From Pseudozobellia sp. WGM2 (GTDB taxonomy: Bacteria > Bacteroidota > Bacteroidia > Flavobacteriales > Flavobacteriaceae), in assembly GCF_017810075.1 (NCBI RefSeq), contig NZ_JADNYK010000002.1, positions 558,001-622,000 on the forward strand: 64,000 bases of DNA, written 5' to 3'. Shown in pieces: positions 8,675 through 17,665 of the stretch. Positions within the stretch are counted from its first letter, which is position 1. Every line of letters starts with the position of its first letter. The position numbers and the translations under genes are program-made. A model generated the notes under the pieces. The model ran no database searches. It had not been told where the DNA came from and worked only from the letters and a program-made list of their open reading frames with translations.

Positions 8675-10936
8675 ATGCTTCGAATAAGCGTATTATGTTT
8701 TTTTCTGTTGTTGGGAGTTTTGTCCATGGCCCAGAACTCCGTGGTCAAAGATGTAAAAATAGGTCTTGTGCTTAGTGGGGGCGGAGCAAAGGGTATGGCC
8801 CATATCGGGGCTTTAAAAGTCATCGAAGAAGCAGGTATTGAGATCGATTATATTGGCGGAACCAGTATGGGTGCAATTGTCGGTGCGCTCTATGCCGCTG
8901 GTTATTCAGCCGTAGAACTTGATTCGATTTTTCGAACAATAGATTTTACGAATCTCATTGAAGATAATCTTCCTAGAAGTGCAAAAACCTTTTATGAAAA
9001 GGAAGATTCAGAACGATACTCCATTACATTACCCTTCAACAAATTCAAGGTGTCTGTACCGTCAGCGCTATCGGGCGGGCAAAATATATATAATGAATTG
9101 GTAAGATTATTATATCCTGTAAAAGATATAGTTGATTTCAGCAAGCTGCCAATCCCTTTTCTTTGTATTGCCACCAATGTTGAAACTGGTGAAGAGGTGC
9201 TTTTGGATAGCGGTTATCTGCCGGAGGCCGTAATGGCCAGTGGAGCCTTACCGTCTTTATTCGCTCCTGCACAAATTGATGGAGACCTGCTTATTGATGG
9301 AGGAGTGGTCAACAATTACCCGATTATGGAGGTTAAGAAAATGGGGGCGGATATTATCATAGGGGTTGATGTTCAATATGGTCTTAAAGATCGCGAATCT
9401 CTATTGTCGGCCACGGAAATACTTTTGCAAATCAATAATTATCGGACTGCCTTGGACATGAAAGAAAAGTCGGAACTCACCGATATTTATATAAAACCTG
9501 ATATTTCCGGTATTTCGGTCATTGACTTTAATCTATTCAATACCATAGTTGAGAAAGGGGAAGAGGCGGCCCGGGAAAAAATAAGTGAGCTCGAAAAATT
9601 TAGAGAAAATTATACGAAAGAACGGTTTAAATTTAATATGGTCGGGCCCCAAGATACGCTTCAAATCGATAGGCTCACGATTGCCGGAAGCGAAAACTAT
9701 TCTCGGGGCTATGTGAAAGGTAAACTGCGATTTGATACCGATAGGGCCCCCACATTTAATGAACTTAGGCAGGGGGTGAGTAATTTATCCGCAACGGGCA
9801 ATTTTCAAACAATTCACTATAAAATTTTAACTAAGGGTTCTGACCAAGAACTTTTATTGAATTTAATAGAAAGCCGTAATAAAACCTTTTTAAGGTTAGG
9901 GGCTCATTACGACAATCTTTATCAAACTGGTGCTATCGTAAACTTGACCCAGAAAAACCTGATAACCCGTGACGATGTTACTTCGTTAGATTTTATAATT
10001 GGCGATAACATACGATACAATCTTCAATATTATGTAGATAAAGGATCGTATTGGAGTTTCGGTATCAATTCGAGTTTTCGTGAAACCAATAAGGAAATTG
10101 ATTTTGATTTGATACGCGGTAATTATGATATTCCGGTATCGGCAAACATAAGTACCATTAATCTTGACCTGACCGATTTTATGAATCAAATTTATATTGA
10201 GACGGTACTGCGTGAAGAATTTTCATTTAGAACGGGTATCGAACATAATCTTTTGAAGTTTAGCACAAGAACATTAGGTAGGAATCAAGATGCGCCAACC
10301 CCTGATGATTTTAGAATTCAAGACGGACGTACTTTTTTTGAAAAGAGCCATTTTTATAGTGTATTTGGGGGGCTTAAACTTGATACCTACGATGATAAAT
10401 ACTTCCCTTCCAGAGGGCTCTATTTTAATGGTGATTTCCACCTCTATTTACTTTCTTCTGATTTTAATGACAATTTCAAGGAATTCTCCGTTGCCAAGGC
10501 ACAGATAGGTACGGCAGTACCGATTTTTGAGAATCTATCGATAAATATAGAGACCGAGGGTGGTTTTAAACTAGGCACATCTAACGTTACCTCGTATGAT
10601 TTTGTTCTAGGGGGGTACGGTTCGGCCGATATCAATAATATGGTGCCGTTTTTCGGATATGACTTTTTATCACTGCCCGGTAACAGTTTCGTTAAAGCAT
10701 ATAGTCGTCTCGACTATGAATTTGCCCCAAAAAATCACCTTATGTTCACCGCTAATTATGCAAATGCTGAAGACGACCTCTTTCGAACGGGAGAATGGTT
10801 TACTATGCCAAGTTTTTCCGGTTACGGCCTAGGTTATGGTTGGGAATCTTTTCTTGGCCCATTACAAGTTCATTATTCATGGTCTCCCGAAGGCAAGAAC
10901 AGTAATTTCTTTTTTAGTCTGGGTTATTGGTTTTAA
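8675..10936 (+). CDS. Patatin-like phospholipase with outer-membrane barrel (PlpD/type Vd-like)
   Basis: A signal peptide (cleaved near SMA-Q20) precedes a patatin domain with oxyanion loop G35-G-G-A-K-G, nucleophile S64 in GTSMG and catalytic D208 in DGG. A POTRA-like segment (about 330-400) and a C-terminal 16-strand-type beta-barrel of the BamA/Omp85 superfamily follow, ending in an aromatic residue (GYWF), as in outer-membrane proteins. Relatives include Pseudomonas PlpD and flavobacterial RssA-like proteins. The predicted role is lipid or phospholipid hydrolysis at the outer membrane, and whether the patatin domain is released is unknown. Close spacing suggests co-transcription with uvrC. 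Confidence 0.93.
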   Translation: MLRISVLCFFLLLGVLSMAQNSVVKDVKIGLVLSGGGAKGMAHIGALKVIEEAGIEIDYIGGTSMGAIVGALYAAGYSAVELDSIFRTIDFTNLIEDNLPRSAKTFYEKEDSERYSITLPFNKFKVSVPSALSGGQNIYNELVRLLYPVKDIVDFSKLPIPFLCIATNVETGEEVLLDSGYLPEAVMASGALPSLFAPAQIDGDLLIDGGVVNNYPIMEVKKMGADIIIGVDVQYGLKDRESLLSATEILLQINNYRTALDMKEKSELTDIYIKPDISGISVIDFNLFNTIVEKGEEAAREKISELEKFRENYTKERFKFNMVGPQDTLQIDRLTIAGSENYSRGYVKGKLRFDTDRAPTFNELRQGVSNLSATGNFQTIHYKILTKGSDQELLLNLIESRNKTFLRLGAHYDNLYQTGAIVNLTQKNLITRDDVTSLDFIIGDNIRYNLQYYVDKGSYWSFGINSSFRETNKEIDFDLIRGNYDIPVSANISTINLDLTDFMNQIYIETVLREEFSFRTGIEHNLLKFSTRTLGRNQDAPTPDDFRIQDGRTFFEKSHFYSVFGGLKLDTYDDKYFPSRGLYFNGDFHLYLLSSDFNDNFKEFSVAKAQIGTAVPIFENLSINIETEGGFKLGTSNVTSYDFVLGGYGSADINNMVPFFGYDFLSLPGNSFVKAYSRLDYEFAPKNHLMFTANYANAEDDLFRTGEWFTMPSFSGYGLGYGWESFLGPLQVHYSWSPEGKNSNFFFSLGYWF

Positions 10937-10959
10937 GAGGCTTATATTTCTGTTTCACT

Positions 10960-10967
10960 TATTTTTG
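10960..10967 (+). promoter_or_regulatory. Putative -7 box for the hppD leader
   Basis: TATTTTTG matches TAnnTTTG. A start site just downstream would produce the structured leader before hppD. A TTG at the usual distance is absent, so the promoter call is tentative. Confidence 0.4.
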
Positions 10968-10975
10968 CGATATTT

Positions 10976-11072
10976 GTAACAGATGTTACGATACAGAATT
11001 GATATAACTCCACATCTTCGAGCCATGTGGTAGCAGTATTGCTACTGCATTGACCGTTTTCCGGTTTTTTTG
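10976..11072 (+). promoter_or_regulatory. Attenuator-like structured leader of hppD
   Basis: The segment holds GTAAC-AGAT-GTTAC, then two mutually exclusive hairpins. In the first, CCACAT (11010-11015) pairs with ATGTGG (11025-11030). In the second, ATGTGGTAGCA (11025-11035) pairs with TGCTACTGCAT (11040-11050), 11 pairs including two G-U. A weak terminator follows: ACCG-TTTTC-CGGT plus T6 (11053-11071). A 16-codon ORF spans arms 1 and 2. This is the layout of transcription attenuators, but the regulatory signal is unknown and a free small RNA is an alternative. Confidence 0.45.
10983..11033 (+). CDS. Possible 16-residue leader peptide before hppD
   Basis: ATG to TAG encodes MLRYRIDITPHLRAMW. 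The codons for PH and MW are the two arms of the first leader hairpin, and the stop lies inside the second. A single Tyr and a C-terminal Trp next to a stop recall leader peptides that sense aromatic amino acids (compare TnaC). This comparison is inference and the ORF could be fortuitous. Confidence 0.3.
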   Translation: MLRYRIDITPHLRAMW

Positions 11073-11141
11073 TAGGATTTAAACAATAGATCCTTACCAA
11101 TTTTCTACCAAGTATTTAATTTTCAATTCAAAAACTACACT

Positions 11142-12284
11142 ATGTCAACATTTGATAATACCTCGTTACACCTACCTAAAGAGAATCTAGAAGCTGAAGA
11201 TTTTCTCCCGCTATTAGGTACTGACTATATTGAATTGTATGTGGGCAATGCCAAGCAATCAGCACACTACTATATGTCGGCTTGGGGCTTTCAGCCTCTC
11301 GCTTACGCAGGTCTAGAGACAGGCTTAAAAGACAGGGTTTCTTATGTATTACAGCAAGATAAAATAAGATTGGTGCTCACCTCTCCGCTGAAGCCCGGTG
11401 GTGAAATAAACAGACATATAGATTCTCATGGCGATGGGGTGAAGACCATTGCCCTATGGGTAGATGATGCGGCTAAAAGCTATAATGAAACGCATAAAAG
11501 GGGCGCGGAAAGTTATATGGAGCCTAAAACAATAAGTGATGATGATGGTGAAGTGGTACTTTCCGGAATTCATACCTATGGCGAAACAGTTCACGTATTT
11601 GTAGAGCGTAAAGATTACAAGGGTGTGTTTATGCCTGGTTTTCGTGCCTGGCAACCGCATTATCAACCGTCTTCAAGTGGCCTTAAGTATGTGGATCATA
11701 TCGTTGGTAACGTAGGTTGGAACGAAATGAATAAATGGTGCGAGTTCTATGCCAAAGTAATGGGTTTTGCCCAACTTGTATCTTTCGATGACAAAGATAT
11801 ATCTACAGAGTATACCGCTCTCATGAGTAAAGTTATGAGCAATGGTAATGGTAGGATCAAGTTTCCTATAAACGAACCTGCCGACGGACGTAAAAAATCT
11901 CAAATAGAGGAATATATCGAATTCTATAATGGTGCAGGAGTACAGCATATGGCGCTAGCTACAGATAATATCATTGAAACTGTAACTTCATTAAAAAATC
12001 GAGGAGTAGAATTTTTGACCGTTCCATCAAGTTATTATGATGATGTGCTCGATCGCGTGGGTGAAATAGACGAAGAGTTATCCCCGCTGAGTGAATTAGG
12101 TATTCTAATAGACAGGGATGATGAAGGCTATCTACTTCAGATTTTCACCAAACCTATTCTCGATCGGCCTACTATGTTCATAGAGATAATACAGAGAAAG
12201 GGAGCTAAATCTTTTGGTAAGGGTAATTTTAAAGCGTTGTTCGAAGCGATTGAAAGAGAACAGGAATCAAGAGGTACCCTTTAA
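11142..12284 (+). CDS. hppD: 4-hydroxyphenylpyruvate dioxygenase
   Basis: A non-haem Fe(II) enzyme that turns 4-hydroxyphenylpyruvate into homogentisate in tyrosine breakdown. The 380-residue protein has two VOC domains, and the iron ligands are visible as H186 (VDHIVGN), H269 (VQHMALAT) and E348 (FIEIIQR). The C-terminal helix with the FGKGNFKALFEAIEREQ segment is typical of the enzyme. Homogentisate dioxygenase is not in the window. A tryptophan dioxygenase gene lies about 1.2 kb downstream, so aromatic amino acid catabolism is grouped here. The upstream region has attenuator-like structure. Confidence 0.96.
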   Translation: MSTFDNTSLHLPKENLEAEDFLPLLGTDYIELYVGNAKQSAHYYMSAWGFQPLAYAGLETGLKDRVSYVLQQDKIRLVLTSPLKPGGEINRHIDSHGDGVKTIALWVDDAAKSYNETHKRGAESYMEPKTISDDDGEVVLSGIHTYGETVHVFVERKDYKGVFMPGFRAWQPHYQPSSSGLKYVDHIVGNVGWNEMNKWCEFYAKVMGFAQLVSFDDKDISTEYTALMSKVMSNGNGRIKFPINEPADGRKKSQIEEYIEFYNGAGVQHMALATDNIIETVTSLKNRGVEFLTVPSSYYDDVLDRVGEIDEELSPLSELGILIDRDDEGYLLQIFTKPILDRPTMFIEIIQRKGAKSFGKGNFKALFEAIEREQESRGTL

Positions 12285-12463
12285 AAATTCGGAGAAGTTG
12301 TAAAAACAGCCTTGTGGTAATATAACTGCTTTGTTGTGTAGGAATATGCTCGGGCCGATTGGTTATTTGTGCCCATAATAGCGGTATTTCTTAAGAAATA
12401 GCCAATTTTCTATTTGTAAGTAAAAATTACTGTTAACGTAATAGTTAAAGTAAGTTAAATACG
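12285..12463. other. Non-coding stretch after hppD with two dyads
   Basis: No protein gene is seen. It contains a perfect 16-bp palindrome TATTTCTTAAGAAATA (12385-12400) and a near-palindrome ATTAC-TGTTAAC-GTAAT (12426-12442). The first could be a 3' hairpin of hppD. The second lies about 20 bp before the small-RNA promoter and could be an operator. Confidence 0.4.
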
Positions 12464-12493
12464 TTGGTGGTCTGAAAGTAAGCAGTAAATTTG
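12464..12493 (+). promoter_or_regulatory. Consensus promoter of the candidate small RNA
   Basis: TTG (12464-12466), 19 nt, then TAAATTTG (12486-12493). This fits the flavobacterial TTG-N17-23-TAnnTTTG consensus. The start site should be near 12499, exactly where the first hairpin begins. No protein start follows for 240 nt. Confidence 0.6.
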
Positions 12494-12498
12494 TTGGT

Positions 12499-12602
12499 GT
12501 AAGGGGTGGTTCCCTTACAACTTTAAGTATTGGTTTTTCATAATTTAAAGTTTGGTTGGTTATTTAGGAAAAGCCCTGACAGTGATGTTGGGGCTTTTTT
12601 TT
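12499..12602 (+). ncRNA. Candidate ~104-nt small RNA with three hairpins
   Basis: Directly after the promoter come three consecutive hairpins. H1 is GTAAGGG-GTGGTT-CCCTTAC (12499-12518). H2 is AACTTTAA / TTAAAGTT with an 18-nt loop (12519-12552). H3 is an intrinsic terminator, AAAAGCCC / GGGCTTTT followed by T's (12569-12602). No ORF of note is present. The promoter, structure and terminator form a complete free-standing unit. It might belong to a known flavobacterial motif such as Flavo-1, which I cannot check, or be undescribed. Confidence 0.6.
12569..12602 (+). terminator. Intrinsic terminator (3' end of the small RNA)
   Basis: An 8-bp stem AAAAGCCC / GGGCTTTT with a flanking T-G position and a 12-14 nt loop is followed by eight T's. 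The direction is plus. Confidence 0.75.
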
Positions 12603-12733
12603 GATTAACTTTCCAGCCTTAAAAATTCAGGTTTTAAACTCAGACAATACTTTGGAATAAATTTTGTTTAAGTTATTGTAATCCTAAACTAATCCACTTG
12701 GCATTTTTTAATTTTATCATTAAAATAAAAGCT

Positions 12734-13513
12734 ATGAAAAAGGTCTTTACAATACTTATGCTATTATTTGGCTTTATTGTTCAGGCCCAATATGAAAGTT
12801 CGACTTTTGAGCCAGGGGAATGGTTGAAATTTAGAATGCACTATGGCTTTTTGAATGCTAGTTATGCCACACTTCATTTAAAATCTGATAAAATTAACGA
12901 TGTGCCCGTTTACCATGTGGTGGGCAAAGGCCAAACTACAGGTTTGGCCAGTCTCTTTTTCAAGGTCGATGATACTTATGAAAGTTATTTCGGCAAAAAC
13001 GATGGCAAGCCATATAGATTCATACGTAATATCGATGAAGGAGGATATACGAAGGATATCGAAATCAACTTTGACCACGAAAAAGATACTGCGGTATTGA
13101 ATGATAAAAAGAACAAGAAAAAATATAATTTTGAACTTCAAGACGGTGTTCAAGATTTAATATCAGCTTTTTACTATTTGAGAAACAACTACGACCCGGA
13201 TGAATTAGTAAAAGGCGAAGCGGTAAAATTGAAAATGTTATACGACGATGATGGTATATTCAACTTTCAGTTGAAATATTTGGGTACTGAAGTACTTAAA
13301 ACCAAGTTCGGTAAAGTAGAATGTTATAAATTTAGGCCCCTGGTGCAGTCAGGTCGTGTTTTTAAAGAAAAAGAAAGTCTTTCTCTTTGGGTTTCAGCTG
13401 ATAAAAATAGAATTCCTATTCGAATTCAGGCAGACTTGGCGGTCGGTGCTATTAAAGCGGATCTTGATGGGTATAACGGGCTAAAGCACCAGTTCAAAAT
13501 TATAATGGATTAA
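12734..13513 (+). CDS. DUF3108 secreted/periplasmic protein
   Basis: A 259-residue protein with a signal peptide (MKKVFTILMLLFGFIVQAQ). The mature part, beginning with ESSTFEPGEWLKFRMHYGFLNA-type sequence, matches DUF3108, a beta-rich envelope family of unknown function. The ATG chosen starts at the signal peptide; a more upstream in-frame start would add a hydrophobic stretch without support. It is 5 nt from the tryptophan dioxygenase gene, so it is likely in the same operon as that gene and the M23 peptidase. Confidence 0.88.
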   Translation: MKKVFTILMLLFGFIVQAQYESSTFEPGEWLKFRMHYGFLNASYATLHLKSDKINDVPVYHVVGKGQTTGLASLFFKVDDTYESYFGKNDGKPYRFIRNIDEGGYTKDIEINFDHEKDTAVLNDKKNKKKYNFELQDGVQDLISAFYYLRNNYDPDELVKGEAVKLKMLYDDDGIFNFQLKYLGTEVLKTKFGKVECYKFRPLVQSGRVFKEKESLSLWVSADKNRIPIRIQADLAVGAIKADLDGYNGLKHQFKIIMD

Positions 13514-13518
13514 AGTAA

Positions 13519-14487
13519 ATGAAAGATAAAGAGCGGATAGGTGCACAAATTTCAAAGCTTGAGGAAAAATATAAAGACTCTGGCCAAGATTTAAGCTCTT
13601 ATCTCGACGGTCTTCTTCATCAAAGATACCTTACCTATTGGGATTATATTAATCTTGATACGTTATTAAGTCTTCAGCAACCAAGAACCTATTTTCCCGA
13701 TGAGGAAATCTTCATCATGTATCATCAGATTACCGAGCTCTATTTTAAACTGATTCTTCATGAACAGAAACAGTTGGTAGATGATAAGTCGCAAAACCTT
13801 GATTTTTTTATTGAAAAGGTGAGAAGAATAAATAGCTATTATAAGGTTCTTATTTCCTCTTTTAGTATAATGATAAAGGGTATGGAGCGGCAGCAATTCT
13901 TGCAATATAGAATGGCTTTATTGCCGGCAAGTGGTTTTCAATCCGCTCAATTTCGAATGATTGAAATATATTCTACTCCTTTAGAGAATTTAGTGCATCA
14001 TTCTAAAAGAGAGAAGCTGTCGGTAAAAAATACAATAGAAGAACTGTACGAAGAAATATATTGGAAAAAAGGGGCCACCGATATGGCGACTGGAGAAAAG
14101 ACTTTGACTCTTAAACAATTCGAATATCGATACACCCCTAGATTGGTACGTATAGCCAAGCAGGTAGAGAATAACACCATTTACCATAAGTACTTGCAGT
14201 TGCCCGAAACCAAAAGGTATAATAAAGAGCTGATTGATGCGTTAAAAACTATGGATGTCAATGCGAACGTCAATTGGCCGTTGATGCATATGGGTTCTGC
14301 CCATAGGTATTTAGCTAAAGATGGCGGTCAAGTAGATGCTACCGGAGGCACCAATTGGAAAGATTATTTGCCACCAAGTTTTCAAAAAGTTATATTCTTT
14401 CCAGAGATATATACTAAACAAGAGTTAAATGATTGGGGTAAACAGTGGGTCGACCATATCTTTAATCCTGAAAAATCGAATAATTAA
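13519..14487 (+). CDS. kynA: Tryptophan 2,3-dioxygenase
   Basis: A haem enzyme that opens the indole ring of tryptophan to N-formylkynurenine, the first step of the kynurenine route. The 322-residue protein carries family signatures: YHQITELYFKLILHE (distal His), LLPASGFQSAQFRMIE (substrate-binding Arg) and GSAHRYL with H262 as probable proximal haem ligand, then DATGGTNWKDYLPP. All are intact. Its start is 5 nt after DUF3108 and the next gene starts 1 nt after its stop, which indicates translational coupling. Confidence 0.95.
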   Translation: MKDKERIGAQISKLEEKYKDSGQDLSSYLDGLLHQRYLTYWDYINLDTLLSLQQPRTYFPDEEIFIMYHQITELYFKLILHEQKQLVDDKSQNLDFFIEKVRRINSYYKVLISSFSIMIKGMERQQFLQYRMALLPASGFQSAQFRMIEIYSTPLENLVHHSKREKLSVKNTIEELYEEIYWKKGATDMATGEKTLTLKQFEYRYTPRLVRIAKQVENNTIYHKYLQLPETKRYNKELIDALKTMDVNANVNWPLMHMGSAHRYLAKDGGQVDATGGTNWKDYLPPSFQKVIFFPEIYTKQELNDWGKQWVDHIFNPEKSNN

Positions 14488-14488
14488 A

Positions 14489-15787
14489 ATGCAAAAATAC
14501 TGGGGCCTTATTTTCATATTACTGCTATCTTTTTCTTGTAAGGAGAGTGGTAAGACAACTGTTGAAAAACAATCATTGGAAATTGCATCAATAGAAGTTC
14601 TTGAAAAACCTATTGTTAAGCACTTCGGCTTTAATTTAGAAGAATTTGAAGTTCAGCTCGATACTATTAAAAACGGAGATAGTTTTGGTAAATTAATGAT
14701 GGATCACAAGGTCGATTATCCGAAAATCGCTAAGATTACCGAAGAGTATAGAGATACTTTCGATGTTCGTAAAATTAGGGTCGGTAAGCCTTACGTCATT
14801 TTGAAATCTAAAGACACTACGGCCACGGCACAAGTTTTTATATACGAAAATGACCCAATCAATTATACCGTAGTCGATTTAAGAGATTCGGTAAAGGCAT
14901 ATAAAGAAAAGAAGCAGGTTAAGTATTTAGAAAAAGAAGTTTCAGGTGTAATTACGACCAACCTATCAGAGTCGCTGTTAGAACAGGGTATCGATTATAT
15001 GGTGACCCATAATTTAGCCAATGTTTATGCTTGGACGATTGATTTTTCTATGCTTCAAAAAGGAGATCGATTCAAGGTCATTTACAAAGAAAAATTTATC
15101 AACGATTCAATCTATGCGGGCTCGGAACAAATAGAAGCAGCTTATTTCGAACATAATGGCAAGCCTATTTACGCATTTGCATACGAGAATGATTCTTTGA
15201 AAAGTATTGTAGATTACTTTGATGATGAGGCCAATAATCTTCGAAGAACATTTTTGAGAATGCCAGTTGAATTCGGTCGTTTATCTTCAAGATATAATCT
15301 CAAACGAAGAATACGTTACTACGGTAACAAGATTAGACCTCATAAAGGTACCGACTATGCAGCACCAGTCGGAACCCCCATTATGGCCACGGCAGATGGT
15401 ACGGTAACTGAATCTACTCGACGAGGTGGTAACGGAAAATATGTAAAAATACGTCACAACGGTACTTACTCGACCCAGTACCTGCATATGAAGAAACAAA
15501 AGGTGAAGCGGGGTGAGTTTGTGCGCCAGGGCGATGTAATTGGCTGGGTCGGTATGACCGGTAATACCAGCGGTCCGCATGTCTGCTATCGTTTTTGGAA
15601 GAACGGTCGACAGGTAGACCCACTTCGAGAAGAATTGCCCAAAGCCGAGCCGTTGGCAGAAACATTGCAGCCAGAATACTTCTCATATATCAGTCCGTTA
15701 AAAGAGCAGCTTGATTGTATAGCTTATCCTGAAATACAAGAAGAGGAAGATATTCAAGCTACAGATTTGGCCTCCTTAACGGAATAA
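14489..15787 (+). CDS. M23-family metallopeptidase lipoprotein with HxC motif
   Basis: A 432-residue lipoprotein (lipobox LSFSC, Cys17) with a C-terminal M23 (LytM) domain, predicted to cut peptidoglycan cross-links in the periplasm. Zinc-site residues are H285 and D289 (HKGTD), with H333 in YLHM. The usual HxH reads H364-V-C366, so cysteine replaces the second histidine. An OapA/LysM-like helical region (residues 60-230) precedes the peptidase. The ATG is 1 nt after the kynA stop; an in-frame start further upstream would overlap kynA and spoil the signal peptide. pgi follows after 68 nt. Confidence 0.92.
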   Translation: MQKYWGLIFILLLSFSCKESGKTTVEKQSLEIASIEVLEKPIVKHFGFNLEEFEVQLDTIKNGDSFGKLMMDHKVDYPKIAKITEEYRDTFDVRKIRVGKPYVILKSKDTTATAQVFIYENDPINYTVVDLRDSVKAYKEKKQVKYLEKEVSGVITTNLSESLLEQGIDYMVTHNLANVYAWTIDFSMLQKGDRFKVIYKEKFINDSIYAGSEQIEAAYFEHNGKPIYAFAYENDSLKSIVDYFDDEANNLRRTFLRMPVEFGRLSSRYNLKRRIRYYGNKIRPHKGTDYAAPVGTPIMATADGTVTESTRRGGNGKYVKIRHNGTYSTQYLHMKKQKVKRGEFVRQGDVIGWVGMTGNTSGPHVCYRFWKNGRQVDPLREELPKAEPLAETLQPEYFSYISPLKEQLDCIAYPEIQEEEDIQATDLASLTE

Positions 15788-15855
15788 TCACATTTTATGG
15801 GTTGTTATTAGTTGGTATATGGTTTAATTTAGCCATCTATCACTAAAATACCCAT

Positions 15856-17493
15856 ATGGCCTTACATAATATAGACCCAACCAGCTTACCGGTTTGGGAT
15901 AAGCTTTCGAAACATTTCAGTAAAACCAAAGAACTCCACTTAAAAGATCTTTTCGCTAACGATAAGGCAAGAGCTGAAGGTTTTAGTTTGGAATGGAATG
16001 ATTTTCTGGTCGATTTCTCTAAAAATCGAATTTCTGAAGAAACGCTTCAACTACTTTTCGAACTTGCCGATGAAGTTAAATTGAAAGATGCTATTTCAAA
16101 ACAGTTTTCTGGTCAACACATCAATCAAACTGAGGATAGGGCTGTTCTTCACACTGCCCTAAGAGCCAAAAGCAATGATGAGATTGAAGTTGATGGCCAT
16201 AGTGTAGTTCCTGAAGTTTATGAGGTAAAAGAACACATCAAATCATTTACCGATGAGGTTATCAATGGGCAAAGAAAAGGGTATACCGGTAAGTCTTTTA
16301 CCGATGTTGTCAATATAGGTATAGGCGGGTCAGATTTAGGTCCGGCTATGGTTACCGAGGCACTTAAGTTTTACAAGAATCAGCTCAAAACACATTTTGT
16401 TAGTAATGTTGATGGTGACCATGTACATGAAATTCTAAAAGAACTTAACCCTGAGACTACGCTCTTTGTGGTTGTTTCTAAGACATTCACTACTCAAGAG
16501 ACCTTGAGCAACGCTACAACTATTAAAAAATGGTTTTTAAAATATGCTACTCAAGAAGATATTGCCAAGCATTTTGCTGCGGTATCTACTAATGCCAAAG
16601 CTATATCAGAGTTTGGCATTGATGCCGAAAATGTTTTCCCGATGTGGGATTGGGTCGGAGGTCGTTTTTCGTTATGGAGCGCCGTAGGTCTTTCTATTGC
16701 CCTCGCTGTTGGCTTTGAAAATTTTGATGCTCTTTTAGGTGGTGCCAATGAAATGGATGAGCATTTTAAAACAGCTGATTTTAAAGAGAATATTCCAGTT
16801 TTGCTTGCGTTGATCAGTGTTTGGTACAACAATTTCTACGGTGCGGAGACCGAAGCGATAATACCTTACACCCAGTATTTAAGTAGATTTTCAGCCTATC
16901 TACAGCAGGGAATTATGGAGAGTAATGGTAAAAGTGTCGACCGAAACGGCAATAGGGTGAGCTATGAGACAGGTACGATTATTTGGGGAGAACCGGGTAC
17001 AAATTCTCAGCATGCCTTCTTTCAGTTGATACATCAAGGTACGAAACTTATTCCTGCTGATTTTATTGGGTTTAAAAAATCATTGCATGGAGATGTTGAC
17101 CATCACAATAAGTTAATGGCAAATTTCTTTGCTCAAACAGAGGCCTTGATGAACGGTAAGACTGCCGAAGAGGTGCGTAGTGAGTTGGAAGCAAAAGGTA
17201 TGAATGAAGAAGCGATAAAAAAATTAATTCCTTTTAAAGTTTTTGAAGGTAACAAGCCGACCAACACCATATTGATTGATAAACTAACTCCGAAAAGTTT
17301 AGGTAGTCTAATAGCGCTTTACGAACATAAAATATTTGTACAGGGCATACTCTGGAACATTTTTAGCTATGATCAATGGGGTGTAGAACTTGGTAAACAA
17401 TTGGCGGGTAAAATTTTAAAAGATATCGAAGGTTTTGAAATTAGCAGTCATGACGCTTCTACACTTCGATTATTGCAGTCTTTTAAGAGTTGA
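15856..17493 (+). CDS. pgi: Glucose-6-phosphate isomerase
   Basis: Interconverts glucose 6-phosphate and fructose 6-phosphate in the cytosol. The 545-residue enzyme has the two SIS domains and the PGI signatures: [13 protein letters not shown] (about 155-167), a [14 protein letters not shown] phosphate-binding loop, [15 protein letters not shown] (first PROSITE signature) and a C-terminal [24 protein letters not shown]-type segment containing the catalytic Lys region. All is canonical. Confidence 0.97.
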   Translation: MALHNIDPTSLPVWDKLSKHFSKTKELHLKDLFANDKARAEGFSLEWNDFLVDFSKNRISEETLQLLFELADEVKLKDAISKQFSGQHINQTEDRAVLHTALRAKSNDEIEVDGHSVVPEVYEVKEHIKSFTDEVINGQRKGYTGKSFTDVVNIGIGGSDLGPAMVTEALKFYKNQLKTHFVSNVDGDHVHEILKELNPETTLFVVVSKTFTTQETLSNATTIKKWFLKYATQEDIAKHFAAVSTNAKAISEFGIDAENVFPMWDWVGGRFSLWSAVGLSIALAVGFENFDALLGGANEMDEHFKTADFKENIPVLLALISVWYNNFYGAETEAIIPYTQYLSRFSAYLQQGIMESNGKSVDRNGNRVSYETGTIIWGEPGTNSQHAFFQLIHQGTKLIPADFIGFKKSLHGDVDHHNKLMANFFAQTEALMNGKTAEEVRSELEAKGMNEEAIKKLIPFKVFEGNKPTNTILIDKLTPKSLGSLIALYEHKIFVQGILWNIFSYDQWGVELGKQLAGKILKDIEGFEISSHDASTLRLLQSFKS

Positions 17494-17665
17494 GTTAACA
17501 TTTTCTTATAAATTGTGTAAGATTCTATAATTAACTGTTAGTCAATTCATTTTGTATTTATTTCTTGTTAATTTTGTGTGAAGTAATTTAACGTTGTGTT
17601 AATGTTTGTGAGTATAAAATGGAGCATTTTTGCAGCGAAATTTGAAGACTAACAAATACAGACAA

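Noticed and set aside
14429-14488. Upstream start for the M23 peptidase
   Set aside because: It overlaps kynA by 59 nt and would put residues before the signal peptide; the ATG 1 nt after the kynA stop gives a clean lipobox.
17551-17576. Promoter for the TonB receptor at 17.7 kb
   Set aside because: TAATTTTG is present, but the only TTTG lies 14 nt upstream, too short for the usual spacing.
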